Made by a program: the position numbers and the translations under genes. A stretch of DNA of 64,000 bases. It comes from Scytonema sp045865695. GTDB lineage: Bacteria; Cyanobacteriota; Cyanobacteriia; Cyanobacteriales; Nostocaceae. Location: NCBI RefSeq assembly GCF_045865695.1, contig NZ_BAACAP010000246.1:84330-148329 (forward strand), given 5' to 3'. The notes under the pieces are model-generated. The model was not told where the DNA came from. It ran no database searches and saw nothing but the letters and a program-made list of their open reading frames with translations. Of this stretch, positions 45,290 through 54,444 are shown one piece after another. Within the stretch, counting starts at the first letter, position 1, and each line of letters begins with the position of its first letter.

Positions 45290-46927
45290 CTATGGAAATT
45301 TTTTAAGTTTAACGGTGCGAACGGAATTATCTCTATCTCCTGTTACGTACACTGTGTCACCTGCTATAGCAATTCCTGTCAGCCCGTAAGGTGGGGGTCC
45401 GTCTGGAGGACCTTCAAAGCCAATAGGTAAATTCTTCTTTAAAATAAAACTTCTGCCCGTATTGATATTAATTGCTTTAAGACTTTGGGTGCCAACTTCA
45501 GCAACCACTGCAATACCACTGGAATGGTAAGCAACACCTTCTGGAGAAGATAAATTCGTTGCGATGACTTGACGTTCTCCAGTTGCTAAATTGATTCGCG
45601 AGAGTTGGTTACTGAGAAATTCCGTGACCAAAACAGTAGAGTCGTCCACTTTTGCCAAACCCGTCGGGCAACCCAAACCTTCTACCACTGTACGTCTATT
45701 GCTACCGACTTTGTCCAAAATTTGTATGAGTTGACCTCTGGCACAATCAGCAACTACGATACTGTTGTCTGCAAGCTCAACCGCATCATAGGGTACGCTA
45801 AAACCCGTATAGGTATCCAATACTTCCCCCGTTTCCCGATTGAGTCGCTGCACGACTCCTAAAAACCAACTGCTGGTAATTGCGTTTTGGTCATTAATAG
45901 AAACAGTAAGGGGGAATTGAAGGGGCGTTACGATGCTCCGTACTGTCTTTAGTATGCGTCCGCTTAGACGATCTAAAATTCGATAGGAATAGGCATCAGC
46001 AATATATAGAGAGTTACCGTAAGCAGCAATTCCACCAGGGGAAGTCAGTCCAGAACTCTTGATAACAGGACGAACTTTACCAGTTTCCGTATTGACTTCA
46101 TTAATATCGCTATCCACAAAGTTGGTTGCGTACAATAAATCGTTAGAACCAAAAGCAAGATTGTCAAGTCCCGGTTGCAACCTTGCTTTCTCCTGAGTTT
46201 GTCCGGTTATTGTGTTCACATAGAGAACTTGACCTGTTGCACTATCTAAGGCAAATAGCTCGCCCTTTGAATTAAATTTAACAGCAATGGGACTCACCAA
46301 ACCTGAAGCTACCCGTTCTACAGTGCCAGTATCCACATTAATTCTGACAATCTCCCCTGTAAATTGAAGGGGACTGTACAAAAGCCCATCAGCACCAAAC
46401 TCGAAAGCATTCAATCCCGGTAGATTGAGAATCAAGCGTGGAGGAGTTGCTCCTGTTGGGTCAAGTTCGTAAAGCCCCGTGTTTTGCAAACTCAAACTTT
46501 GAGCGACGAAGATGCGACCCTCAGCATTTTGTGCGATCGCATCAATGCCACTGATACCCGAAGCTAGAGTTTTGAAGTTACCTGTCTGCGGGTCAAAGTT
46601 TCTCACCTCACCAGTCAGTAAAGCCGTGTAAAAAAATTGATTGTTTGGAGTAAATAAGAAATCATCAGCCTGACCAAAGGGGCGATCGAGAAATACCTCG
46701 TATTCTCCCGTCACGGGATTAACTCGATATGTAGTTTGCTGTATTACGCTCCCTACATACAGTTGTCCTTTTGGATCGAAATTAATACCATTGAATCCTT
46801 TAAAGGGCGACGGCGGTACCAAGACTTCATCAACTGCTCTAGCTGAAGCGGAGCCTATCCCAAATAAACAAAGACTACTTGTTAACAAAAGTCCCCACAA
46901 CCAACACCTGCTGCTTAAATCTCTCAT
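45290..46927 (-). CDS. Secreted beta-propeller (SMP-30/NHL-like) protein
   Basis: The protein has 545 residues. A signal peptide (LWGLLLTSSLCLFGIGSASA) precedes about ten repeats of roughly 45 residues with G.LY(V/A).......G.I..(V)(N)..TG patterns (for example GQLYVGSVIQQTTYRVNPVT; KGELFALDSATGQVLYVNTI). This is the six- or more-bladed propeller fold of SMP-30/gluconolactonase and NHL proteins. No catalytic assignment is possible. Likely periplasmic or secreted. Confidence 0.82.
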   Translation of the reverse strand: MRDLSSRCWLWGLLLTSSLCLFGIGSASARAVDEVLVPPSPFKGFNGINFDPKGQLYVGSVIQQTTYRVNPVTGEYEVFLDRPFGQADDFLFTPNNQFFYTALLTGEVRNFDPQTGNFKTLASGISGIDAIAQNAEGRIFVAQSLSLQNTGLYELDPTGATPPRLILNLPGLNAFEFGADGLLYSPLQFTGEIVRINVDTGTVERVASGLVSPIAVKFNSKGELFALDSATGQVLYVNTITGQTQEKARLQPGLDNLAFGSNDLLYATNFVDSDINEVNTETGKVRPVIKSSGLTSPGGIAAYGNSLYIADAYSYRILDRLSGRILKTVRSIVTPLQFPLTVSINDQNAITSSWFLGVVQRLNRETGEVLDTYTGFSVPYDAVELADNSIVVADCARGQLIQILDKVGSNRRTVVEGLGCPTGLAKVDDSTVLVTEFLSNQLSRINLATGERQVIATNLSSPEGVAYHSSGIAVVAEVGTQSLKAININTGRSFILKKNLPIGFEGPPDGPPPYGLTGIAIAGDTVYVTGDRDNSVRTVKLKKFP

Positions 46928-47032
46928 CTTTACCTCTACTCATAAAGTGATGAACAATCTTTCTTCAACACACGCCAACAAAATTCAAACTATCTTAATT
47001 AAACCACTAACACGGTCTTCACGTTATAAATC

Positions 47033-47124
47033 AGGACTTACGCAACGTCAACGATATTCTGGGGTTTTCACGTGTTGCAGATCTCCCCAAACCCCGATAA
47101 AGTGGGGGGTTTTGCGTAAGTCCT
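47033..47124. mobile_element. Short MITE with AGGACTTACGCAA ends (copy D)
   Basis: Same orientation and left half as copy B (AGGACTTACGCAACGTCAAC, then GATATTCTGGGGTTTTCACG). The right end is TTTGCGTAAGTCCT. The GGGG palindrome is partly degraded. Confidence 0.8.
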
Positions 47125-47657
47125 ATAAATAAATCTGCTATTAGGATACAAGGAAACCCTTGTCAGACAAATAAATTCTCGCTTGTATAGTTGTCATCTC
47201 TTTAAGCCTCTTTATCTAAGTCAGAGAATTGAAACCTGCTTTGTGACTCAACCTCAAATTTTCATGTCTCTACAATATTGAAGATAATTTCAATTGTCTA
47301 TAGGAAAAAATAGGAGTCAAAAAGATAAAATCGCAAGATAGAAAATTAGATAATTCAGATGTGGTGAGGGTTTTTACAGTTTGTATGTAAGTTCTACTGA
47401 CTTTTTCCTACTTTCTAAGTATTTTCCTTAATTCGTTTGATGAAAATATCCTATTTTTTCCCATTGTACTCTGGAAAATCTATGAGACATATAGAAATGG
47501 TGACAAAAACCAAAAAGTAATTCCCGACTGTAGCAGTAGTGTTGATGGCGTCCAGCGATCGTAAGTACTAGTCTTTATGAAAGTACCCGCCATGTATTTG
47601 TAGACAAGCACGAAGAACTTGAAGAAAAACTTATTACTCTGTACCAAGGAACAACTT
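47125..47657. other. Intergenic, no gene recognised
   Basis: About 530 AT-rich bases upstream of the GMC oxidoreductase. No conserved element was recognised other than AAGGA just before ATG 47658. It probably holds the oxidoreductase promoter. Confidence 0.4.
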
Positions 47658-49583
47658 ATGCTCGACCAATTTTATAACCGCCGTCGCTTTCTTCAAAATG
47701 CCGCTCTATTCTCTACTGGGTTAGCAGCTTCATTAGCCTATCAAAAAAAAGCTATTCCTATCAATCCATCAGCACCTGTCGAATATATAGTTGTTGGTTC
47801 TGGTGCGGGCGGTGGTCCCTTGGCTGTCAATCTTGCAAAAGCAGGGCATAAGGTAGTTCTCATAGAGGCTGGTGGTGAGGACGGTGACGAGCTGATCTCA
47901 GTGCCATTATTCAGTCCGCTTGTCGGTGAAGATCCAAGAGTCAGATGGGACTACTTCGTTCGGCAGTACACAGATGAGGAGCGCCAAAAACGCAATAGTA
48001 AGTATGTTCCCGAACGAGGCGGTGTGTTGTATCCACGAGCTGGTACGCTTGGTGGATGCACCGTGCATAATCTAATGATTACGATTTATCCAAATAACAG
48101 TGACTGGGATGCGATTGCAGAAGATACTGGCGACCCTAGCTGGAAAGCAGAGAATATGCGGAAGTACTTTGAGCGGCTCGAGCAGTGCCGCTATGTTGAA
48201 CGACCAACAAGCACCAGCAACCCAACACGTCATGGATTTGATGGCTGGCTAACAACCGAAATAACCGATCCCGCACTGTTTATTAAAGACAGCAACATGC
48301 AGCAGATTTTGCGCTCGGCTGCTATTGAAGCTGGTTCTGAAAGCCTACTTGATGCATTTTTACGTCGAGAACTCGATCCAAATTCTTGGGTAGTTAATTT
48401 AAAGGATACCGAAGGATTCTACAACGTCCCGCAAGCAACTCGCAATGGCCGTCGAAATGGTGTACGCGAAATCATTAGAGAGACTGCTGCTGCACTCCCA
48501 AATAACCTAATTGTTAAAACCAACACCTTAGTCACTCGCGTGCTTTTCCGTGGCAAGGACGCAATCGGTGTTGAGTACCTTGAGGGCGCTCATCTTTATC
48601 GCGCCGATCCGCAGGCTCCATCCGATGGACCGGAACCCGGACCGAGAAAAGTAATGTACGCTTCTCGCGAAATCATCCTGGCAGCTGGTGCCTTTAACAG
48701 CCCGCAGATTCTAAAGCTCTCCGGCATCGGTCCGGCTGATGAACTCCACAAACATGGTATTCAGCCAATCGTTAACCTTCCTGGAGTTGGCGAGAACCTG
48801 CAAGATCGCTACGAAGTTGGTATTATAACACAAATGAATTCGGATTTCACGCTCGCTCAGAACTGCACTCCAGGAAAACCGTCCGATCCTTGCTTTGTTG
48901 AGTGGGAACAGGGTCAGGGAATTTATGCGAACAACGCCGTGTTCGGAGGTCATATCCGGAAGTCCGATTCAGCACGAAGCGTTCCCGACCTCTTCATCTT
49001 TGGCTTACCCGTACCATACCAAGGCTATTATCCTGGTTGGTCTGAGCCTCTCTCACAAATAAAAAACCAGTTCAGCTGGACTGTTCTGAAAGCGCATACA
49101 CGTAATCGCGCCGGAAGTGTGAAACTGCGCTCATCTGACCCACGTGACACTCCCGAAATCAACTTTCATTATTTTACTGAGGGTAACGACATTGAAGGAG
49201 AGGATCTCGAATCAGTTATTAATGGTGTCGAATTTGTGCGTCGCATGAACGAGCGTATTGCAGATATTTCAAAAGAAGTGATTCCCGGTCCAACAGTTCA
49301 ATCGCGAGAAGAGGTTATCAAATTTGTGGAGGCTGAGGCGTGGGGACATCATGCCTCATGCACTAACAAGATAGGTACATTGAACGACCCAATGGCTGTG
49401 GTTGATAGTGAATTCCGCGTTCATGGTACGCGCAATCTGCGGATCGTAGATGCTTCGGTATTCCCGCGCGTTCCTGGTTACTTTATTGTCACACCAATCT
49501 ACATAATTAGTGAGAAAGCAAGTGATGTTATATTAGCAAGCGCTAAAAATCAAAGGATCTTGCCTGTGTATGAAAGTAGGTAA
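47658..49583 (+). CDS. Tat-exported GMC-family oxidoreductase
   Basis: The protein has 641 residues from ATG 47658, with AAGGA 8 nt upstream (an open TTG lies at 47619). YNRRRFLQNAALFSTGLAAS is a twin-arginine signal. FAD-binding: EYIVVGSGAGGGPLAVNLAK and VVLIEAGGED; GMC signature ILAAGAFNSPQILKLSGIG; C-terminal HHASCTNKIGTLNDPMAVVD and LRIVDASVFP with the His/Asn active-site region. These oxidise alcohols, sugars or similar to carbonyls with oxygen. Probably periplasmic. Substrate unknown. Confidence 0.9.
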   Translation: MLDQFYNRRRFLQNAALFSTGLAASLAYQKKAIPINPSAPVEYIVVGSGAGGGPLAVNLAKAGHKVVLIEAGGEDGDELISVPLFSPLVGEDPRVRWDYFVRQYTDEERQKRNSKYVPERGGVLYPRAGTLGGCTVHNLMITIYPNNSDWDAIAEDTGDPSWKAENMRKYFERLEQCRYVERPTSTSNPTRHGFDGWLTTEITDPALFIKDSNMQQILRSAAIEAGSESLLDAFLRRELDPNSWVVNLKDTEGFYNVPQATRNGRRNGVREIIRETAAALPNNLIVKTNTLVTRVLFRGKDAIGVEYLEGAHLYRADPQAPSDGPEPGPRKVMYASREIILAAGAFNSPQILKLSGIGPADELHKHGIQPIVNLPGVGENLQDRYEVGIITQMNSDFTLAQNCTPGKPSDPCFVEWEQGQGIYANNAVFGGHIRKSDSARSVPDLFIFGLPVPYQGYYPGWSEPLSQIKNQFSWTVLKAHTRNRAGSVKLRSSDPRDTPEINFHYFTEGNDIEGEDLESVINGVEFVRRMNERIADISKEVIPGPTVQSREEVIKFVEAEAWGHHASCTNKIGTLNDPMAVVDSEFRVHGTRNLRIVDASVFPRVPGYFIVTPIYIISEKASDVILASAKNQRILPVYESR

Positions 49584-49594
49584 GTATCCTTGTA

Positions 49595-49648
49595 GCGCTC
49601 GCCGTCTGTAAAGTTTTTTCAGAAAATTCTGACTCAATCCAGGCTGTT
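49595..49648. repeat. 55-bp repeat, copy 2 (partner 44181-44235)
   Basis: AAGTTTTTTCAGAAAATTCTGACTC with flanks like those of copy 1. It starts 12 bp after the GMC oxidoreductase stop, so it may mark an RNA end or a small mobile element. Confidence 0.6.
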
Positions 49649-49789
49649 CTTCGCATCACTTTGGGTATCACGAAATACTGAGTTTCTCTATCTTGCGAGT
49701 GATTTGAGAATGCTGTAAAAATATATAAGATTAGCTCGGTAGCAAGTGTTGCTACCATGCGATCGTTGTGCTCTCAGGTAAACAGTTAA

Positions 49790-50941
49790 ATGTGGGTTGC
49801 GATCGCTCTTTGTTTCTATGCCTTTATAGCCATTGGCATTGCGGAAGGAGGCTTAGGTGTCTTGATCCCCTCTATTCAAGAAACCTACAACTTGACTGCT
49901 GCTGGTATTTCTCTACTTTTCTTAAGCCAAGTGACGGGGTATATTTTTGCAGCATTAGCAAGCAGTATCTTGAGTAGCAGTATGGGAATGGCGCGGATGT
50001 TACTGCTAGCATCCACTATTCTCACCTGCGCCCTTGTGACTTATGCCCTCAGCCCTTATTGGTGGTTGATGGTTGCTACAGGCACATTCCTCGGTCTGGG
50101 AATTGGTCTAATTGATGCTGGCATTAATAGCTACATTGCCAACGAACAACAGCAGGCTGACTTAATGGGACTGCTACATGCATTCTACGGTATTGGGGCT
50201 TTGTCGGGTCCAGCAATAGCCACTACACTTCTGGCATTTAACCTGCAATGGAGAGGTATTTACCTAGTTTTTGCAACGTTTGTCGGGTTAATGGTAGCAG
50301 GAATGCTTTGGGCTGTGGTGTATAACTACAGACCTTTGAATAAGCGCATACAAGTGACGGAAACGAATGCGATCGCTAATTTACGTGTAGCTCTGACAAC
50401 TCCCATAGTATTTCTAGCTGCAATGTTCTTACTTATTTATGTAGGTACGGAAGTTTCAGTTGGAAACTGGGCTTATAGCGTACAAAGTCTCAGTCGAGGT
50501 ACGCCAAAATTACTTGCGGGTTACAGTGTGAGTGGCTACTGGGTAGGGCTTACCTTGGGACGCGCCGTGACAGGACGCATCGTTAATCGATTGGGTGCTG
50601 TTCGTACTCTCGATAGTTCCTTGCTACTGCTTGGACTTGGTTTAATTGCTTGGTGGTTACTACCAAATCAATTACTGAGTTTACCAATAATTGGCTTTGC
50701 ACTTGCCCCCATGTTTCCGCTAACAATATGGTTAATGCCGCAAAGAGTACCAGCAGCTGTTGTTCCAGCAGCAATTGGATTTATGACAAGCGTTGCTAGT
50801 TTAGGTGCAGCAACTATTCCGTCTGCTGTTGGTACTTTAGCAACTCGTTTTAGTTTGGAAATCATTCCAGTTCTGATGCTTCCTCTCGCGATGATTATGG
50901 CGATTCTACATCGTTTATTAGTACAATATCAGGCTAGGTAA
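49790..50941 (+). CDS. Major facilitator superfamily transporter
   Basis: The protein has 383 residues with about 11-12 hydrophobic segments. It has IAEGGLGVLIPSIQETYNLT, GLGIGLIDAGINSYIANEQQ, LLHAFYGIGALSGPAIATTL and GYWVGLTLGRAVTGRIVNRL, resembling fucose permease-like and related MFS subgroups. The substrate is unknown. Convergent with the alpha/beta hydrolase. Confidence 0.85.
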   Translation: MWVAIALCFYAFIAIGIAEGGLGVLIPSIQETYNLTAAGISLLFLSQVTGYIFAALASSILSSSMGMARMLLLASTILTCALVTYALSPYWWLMVATGTFLGLGIGLIDAGINSYIANEQQQADLMGLLHAFYGIGALSGPAIATTLLAFNLQWRGIYLVFATFVGLMVAGMLWAVVYNYRPLNKRIQVTETNAIANLRVALTTPIVFLAAMFLLIYVGTEVSVGNWAYSVQSLSRGTPKLLAGYSVSGYWVGLTLGRAVTGRIVNRLGAVRTLDSSLLLLGLGLIAWWLLPNQLLSLPIIGFALAPMFPLTIWLMPQRVPAAVVPAAIGFMTSVASLGAATIPSAVGTLATRFSLEIIPVLMLPLAMIMAILHRLLVQYQAR

Positions 50942-50948
50942 GCTATAA

Positions 50949-51920
50949 TCAGTCCGCGATCGCTGCAAAACGAAGTTGCAAATAAGCTGCAACTTCGGCT
51001 ATAGCAGCCTTACCTGATGCAATGACCCCACCTAATTGAAAGAAGCCATGCAAAACACCAGGATAACGAGTGTGTGTTACAAGACAGCTAGCGTCTCGTA
51101 ATCGCTGGGCATAAGCTTCACCCTCGTCACGCTGAGGATCGAGTTCTGCTGTAATAATCAGAGCAGGTGGTAGACCTGAAACATCTGGGGCACGTAGAGG
51201 TGATACATAGGGTTGTTCGCGTTCGTTAGTGTCAGGTACATACATGGCAAGCTGACTTAAAAAGTTTTCGCGTGACCCAGCTGGGTGCAGAAAATCTAAT
51301 TCATACCATGACGGAGTATCAATTGCTAAATCGGTATTAGGATAAATAAGAACTTGAGCGAGCGGGCGACTAGCATTACGATCGCGGCACATTAAACATA
51401 TAACAGCAGCCAGCAGTCCACCAGCACTATCACCACCAACTGTAACTTTAGAGGCATCAATACGAAGTTCCTCAGCATTTTGAATTACCCACTGCAATGC
51501 AGCAAAACAATCTTCTGGGGCAGCAGGAAACGTTGACTCTGGTGCTAATCGGTAGTCTATTGCTGCGATCGCACAACCACTTGTGTTGGCGAGTGCTCGG
51601 AGTGGGCGATCGTGAGTATCGAAACCACCACTGATGAATCCACCTCCATGGAAGTATACCAGCGCAGGTAGTGAGATCTTATTACCTCCTTGTGGTCTGT
51701 ACAATCGAAGCCCAATAGAAGGTGTCACTGAAGAAACTTTGTGCTCTTCAACGGTTTCCACCTCTTCAACTGCTCCAGCTAGCGGAATTATCTGTCGATA
51801 ACCTTCGCGTACTAATTGAACTGGATCGGCATCAGGTGGTGGAGGTGTTACTTGGGCTTGCATCTGTTGTACAAGGGCGCGAGTATCTGTTGTCATTCTG
51901 GCAAAGATGTCTTCTCTCAT
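50949..51920 (-). CDS. Alpha/beta hydrolase of the hormone-sensitive lipase family
   Basis: The protein has 323 residues. LVYFHGGGFISGGFDTHDRP is the oxyanion HGGG motif, VTVGGDSAGGLLAAVICLMC holds the nucleophilic Ser, LIITAELDPQRDEGEAYAQR the Asp and VLHGFFQLGG the His. All three triad residues are present. Esterase on short acyl chains is the usual activity. No signal peptide. The AraC gene is upstream in the same orientation. Confidence 0.9.
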   Translation of the reverse strand: MREDIFARMTTDTRALVQQMQAQVTPPPPDADPVQLVREGYRQIIPLAGAVEEVETVEEHKVSSVTPSIGLRLYRPQGGNKISLPALVYFHGGGFISGGFDTHDRPLRALANTSGCAIAAIDYRLAPESTFPAAPEDCFAALQWVIQNAEELRIDASKVTVGGDSAGGLLAAVICLMCRDRNASRPLAQVLIYPNTDLAIDTPSWYELDFLHPAGSRENFLSQLAMYVPDTNEREQPYVSPLRAPDVSGLPPALIITAELDPQRDEGEAYAQRLRDASCLVTHTRYPGVLHGFFQLGGVIASGKAAIAEVAAYLQLRFAAIAD

Positions 51921-52080
51921 GTTGTTAGTTGTATTGATACTTGTAACTGTTTACCACTACCATTTGTGCTACCAAACTTCTTTAATTCTCCAATATGTAA
52001 TAATAAGGACTTTCAACTGCAATTGTCTTGTCAATTTGTGCGAATTCTTGGTTAAATTGTGCGTTTGCGCTCTACGACTA

Positions 52081-52983
52081 CTATTTCCTATTGCCACGAT
52101 AGGCTTTGGGAGTAATTCCAGTGTGTTTATGAAAAACTTTAGTGAAGTGACTTTGGCTTTGAAACCCAAGGAGTTGATAAATTTCAGTTATCGGTAATTC
52201 TGGCTCTTGCAGTAGCTGCTTTGCCTTCTCAATCCGGCACTGCAACACATACTGGTGAGGAGACAATCCTGTAGACTGCTTAAACAGACGGCTAAAGTGG
52301 TAGCGACTCATCTGTGCGATTGCAGCTAGTTCTCCCACACTTAAATCCAGATCTAGGTAAGCATGAATGTAATCCAGCACTGACTGTAATTTCAGCTTTG
52401 GCAATCTACCCGTGTAATCGCCAAGATCGTGATGACGAGTTGCATAGCGACGGATCAAATGAGCTGCAAGTGCTGTAGTCAGGGCATCTATATAAAGGCG
52501 ACTACTCGCTTCACCCGCTTCTAGCTCCTCTTTCAAAGCTACTCCAATGCTATAAATAAGTCGATCGGGATGAGCAAACTGTGGTAAGAGTTCGATGCGA
52601 TCGCTATCAATTGATTCATGAGCAAGTTGAGCAAGATGAGTTGGTGCTAATGCGATAGAGATCGTTTCTCCTCCTCGATTCCAGCAAGCTTTGTGCAGAA
52701 TATTGGCTGGGACGAGTACCATGTCTCCGTGACTGAATTGTTCGTCCTGCCTCAGACCATCAAGTTGGCGTTCTGAATTAATAGAATCTTGTGAGTAATG
52801 TATCAAGATTAGGTGCTGTGTGTTGTAATGCTTTGGTGTCTCCCAGGCTGGCTGCCAAGCGTATCGCATAATCATGCCATCCCATTTGAAAGGGGAACTC
52901 GTAAGAAACGGTTGATTGGGAACAACCTGCGACACAGAACTTAATTGGTTTGTTCTAACAATAACTGGCTGCTGCTCTGGCAT
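52081..52983 (-). CDS. AraC-family transcriptional regulator
   Basis: The protein has 300 residues. The N-terminal about 170 residues form a cupin-like sensing domain (HGDMVLVPANILHKACWNRG). The C-terminal 100 have two helix-turn-helices: LSVGELAAIAQMSRYHFSRL with FKQSTGLSPHQYV, and ITEIYQLLGFQSQSHFTKVF with HKHTGITPKAYR. It probably controls neighbours such as the hydrolase or the aldehyde oxidoreductase operon; no operator was identified. Confidence 0.9.
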   Translation of the reverse strand: MPEQQPVIVRTNQLSSVSQVVPNQPFLTSSPFKWDGMIMRYAWQPAWETPKHYNTQHLILIHYSQDSINSERQLDGLRQDEQFSHGDMVLVPANILHKACWNRGGETISIALAPTHLAQLAHESIDSDRIELLPQFAHPDRLIYSIGVALKEELEAGEASSRLYIDALTTALAAHLIRRYATRHHDLGDYTGRLPKLKLQSVLDYIHAYLDLDLSVGELAAIAQMSRYHFSRLFKQSTGLSPHQYVLQCRIEKAKQLLQEPELPITEIYQLLGFQSQSHFTKVFHKHTGITPKAYRGNRK

Positions 52984-53512
52984 ATTCTTTTCTAACTTTG
53001 TTCATAGACTAATTTTCTCAAGTTATTGTAAAAAATTTTCAATCTTACCCTCCGTCAATTTACAGCCATTTTCAGGTAAATAGACCAAATCTGTAGGGGC
53101 GCAATGCCTTGCGCCCCTACCGACGGTGTGGTTCATTTAGGTAAAAACTGCTGTAATTGACGAATGATGAGCGATTCCCTTCGGGATAGCTACGCTTCAC
53201 ACGTTGCCTGTTTTGTCCTTCTTTCCTCTTATGAAAAAATTAGAGAAATTGGAAGAGGCGTAATTCATTTTTTTAAAATCGCCTAAAGTCCCTGACCCCT
53301 ATTTTCAGGGCAATTCGTAAGAGCATACAGCAACACTAAAAACAACTTACTTAAGATTGATATTGACAATTATCAAGCGTTTTTAGTTAAGTCTTTAGTT
53401 AGAAAATTAATCAACCCTAAGACTTATATCTTTTTGCCAACAGTCTTTGTAGCGTAAATAACTAGAGCCAGTAATCTTTAATTTGCCAAAAGTCACACAA
53501 GGAAGTTGACTC
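52984..53512. other. Intergenic with a 12-bp perfect hairpin
   Basis: GTAGGGGCGCAA (53093-53104) and TTGCGCCCCTAC (53109-53120) pair perfectly around TGCC. It is a common cyanobacterial palindrome. The rest contains a CCCTTCGGGATAGCTACGC repeat near 53179 and otherwise the expected divergent promoters of the AraC and paoA-like genes. Confidence 0.5.
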
Positions 53513-54178
53513 ATGAAGCTTAGGTTCAAACGGCGACGGTTCGGTCAACTAATAGTGATTAGTATAGCAATGGTGTTTGTAAGTAATCATACCAGAAAAA
53601 CTGTTGCACAAACTAGAAAGAATTTTCCCATGATGACAACACAATATTCAGTACTTGAAAGCTTTAAAGTCAGGCTACGAGTAAATGGCAAAGAACGTAC
53701 TTTGCAAATTGAACCGCGAGTCACTTTACTTGATGCACTACGGGAACATCTTGGTTTAACAGGCACCAAGAAAGGTTGTGACCATGGTCAATGCGGTGCT
53801 TGCACGGTACTTGTTGATGGAAGACGTATTAACTCCTGTTTGGCACTGGCGATCGTGTATCAAGATGTAGAAATTAGCACCATTGAAGGATTAGCGCGTG
53901 GAGATACACTGCACCCCGTACAAACCGCGTTCATCAATCATGATGGATTTCAGTGTGGATACTGCACACCCGGTCAAATTTGTTCAGCAGTCGCTATGAT
54001 AGCAGAAGTACAAGCGGGTACGGCAAGTGCGGTAACACCAGATGTCAGAAAGCAGGGACAGATCGAGTTGAGTGATGCGGAAATACGAGAACGCATGAGT
54101 GGTAATATCTGTCGGTGTGGTGCTTATCCGGGTATTGTTGCAGCAGTGAAGGAAGCAACTCAAACAATCAAGGCGTGA
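53513..54178 (+). CDS. paoA: Aldehyde oxidoreductase iron-sulfur subunit (PaoA type)
   Basis: The protein has 221 residues. The N-terminus KRRRFGQLIVISIAMVFVSN is a Tat-like signal, as in E. coli PaoA. The plant-type [2Fe-2S] cluster ligands are in GCDHGQCGACTV and the distal Cys of NSC; the second cluster domain has GFQCGYCTPGQICSA and SGNICRCGAYPGIV. It passes electrons from the molybdenum subunit. AAGGA precedes the ATG. The rest of its operon follows after an inserted IsrB element. Confidence 0.9.
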   Translation: MKLRFKRRRFGQLIVISIAMVFVSNHTRKTVAQTRKNFPMMTTQYSVLESFKVRLRVNGKERTLQIEPRVTLLDALREHLGLTGTKKGCDHGQCGACTVLVDGRRINSCLALAIVYQDVEISTIEGLARGDTLHPVQTAFINHDGFQCGYCTPGQICSAVAMIAEVQAGTASAVTPDVRKQGQIELSDAEIRERMSGNICRCGAYPGIVAAVKEATQTIKA

Positions 54179-54193
54179 AACGAAAACATTCAA

Positions 54194-54444
54194 CTACCCC
54201 ATCGCAAGGCGAATGGGGATTGCTAAGACCACAATTAGCAAACTAACTGTTGAATAGCTCACTTGGGAGGATTTATCCGCTAATACCAAGTTCTGAGATC
54301 GATGCAGTTTATTACGTTCGGATACTTCCCTAGTCCGTACCTCTATAAGCTCTGGTGGTGAGAGCGTTGGGTAAAGCCAAGACACGCTGTATTGATTGAG
54401 CTAAGGGACTAAAACAAATTTTGGGTTATACCAATATCAAGCGG
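54194..54444 (+). ncRNA. Putative omega-RNA scaffold of the IsrB element (includes left end)
   Basis: About 250 non-coding bases directly upstream of isrB, the position where IscB/IsrB omega-RNAs are encoded. It contains strong hairpins: CCCCATCGC-AAG-GCG-A-ATGGGG (54197-54218, bulged A), TTGCTAA-N8-TTAGCAA (54220-54241) and GCTCT..AGAGC around the TGGTGGTG loop. The conserved-looking tail AGACACGCTGTATTGATTGA lies near 54380-54400. Structure was read by eye. The 5' guide would come from flanking DNA left of about 54194, that is from the paoA 3' end region. Confidence 0.5.
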
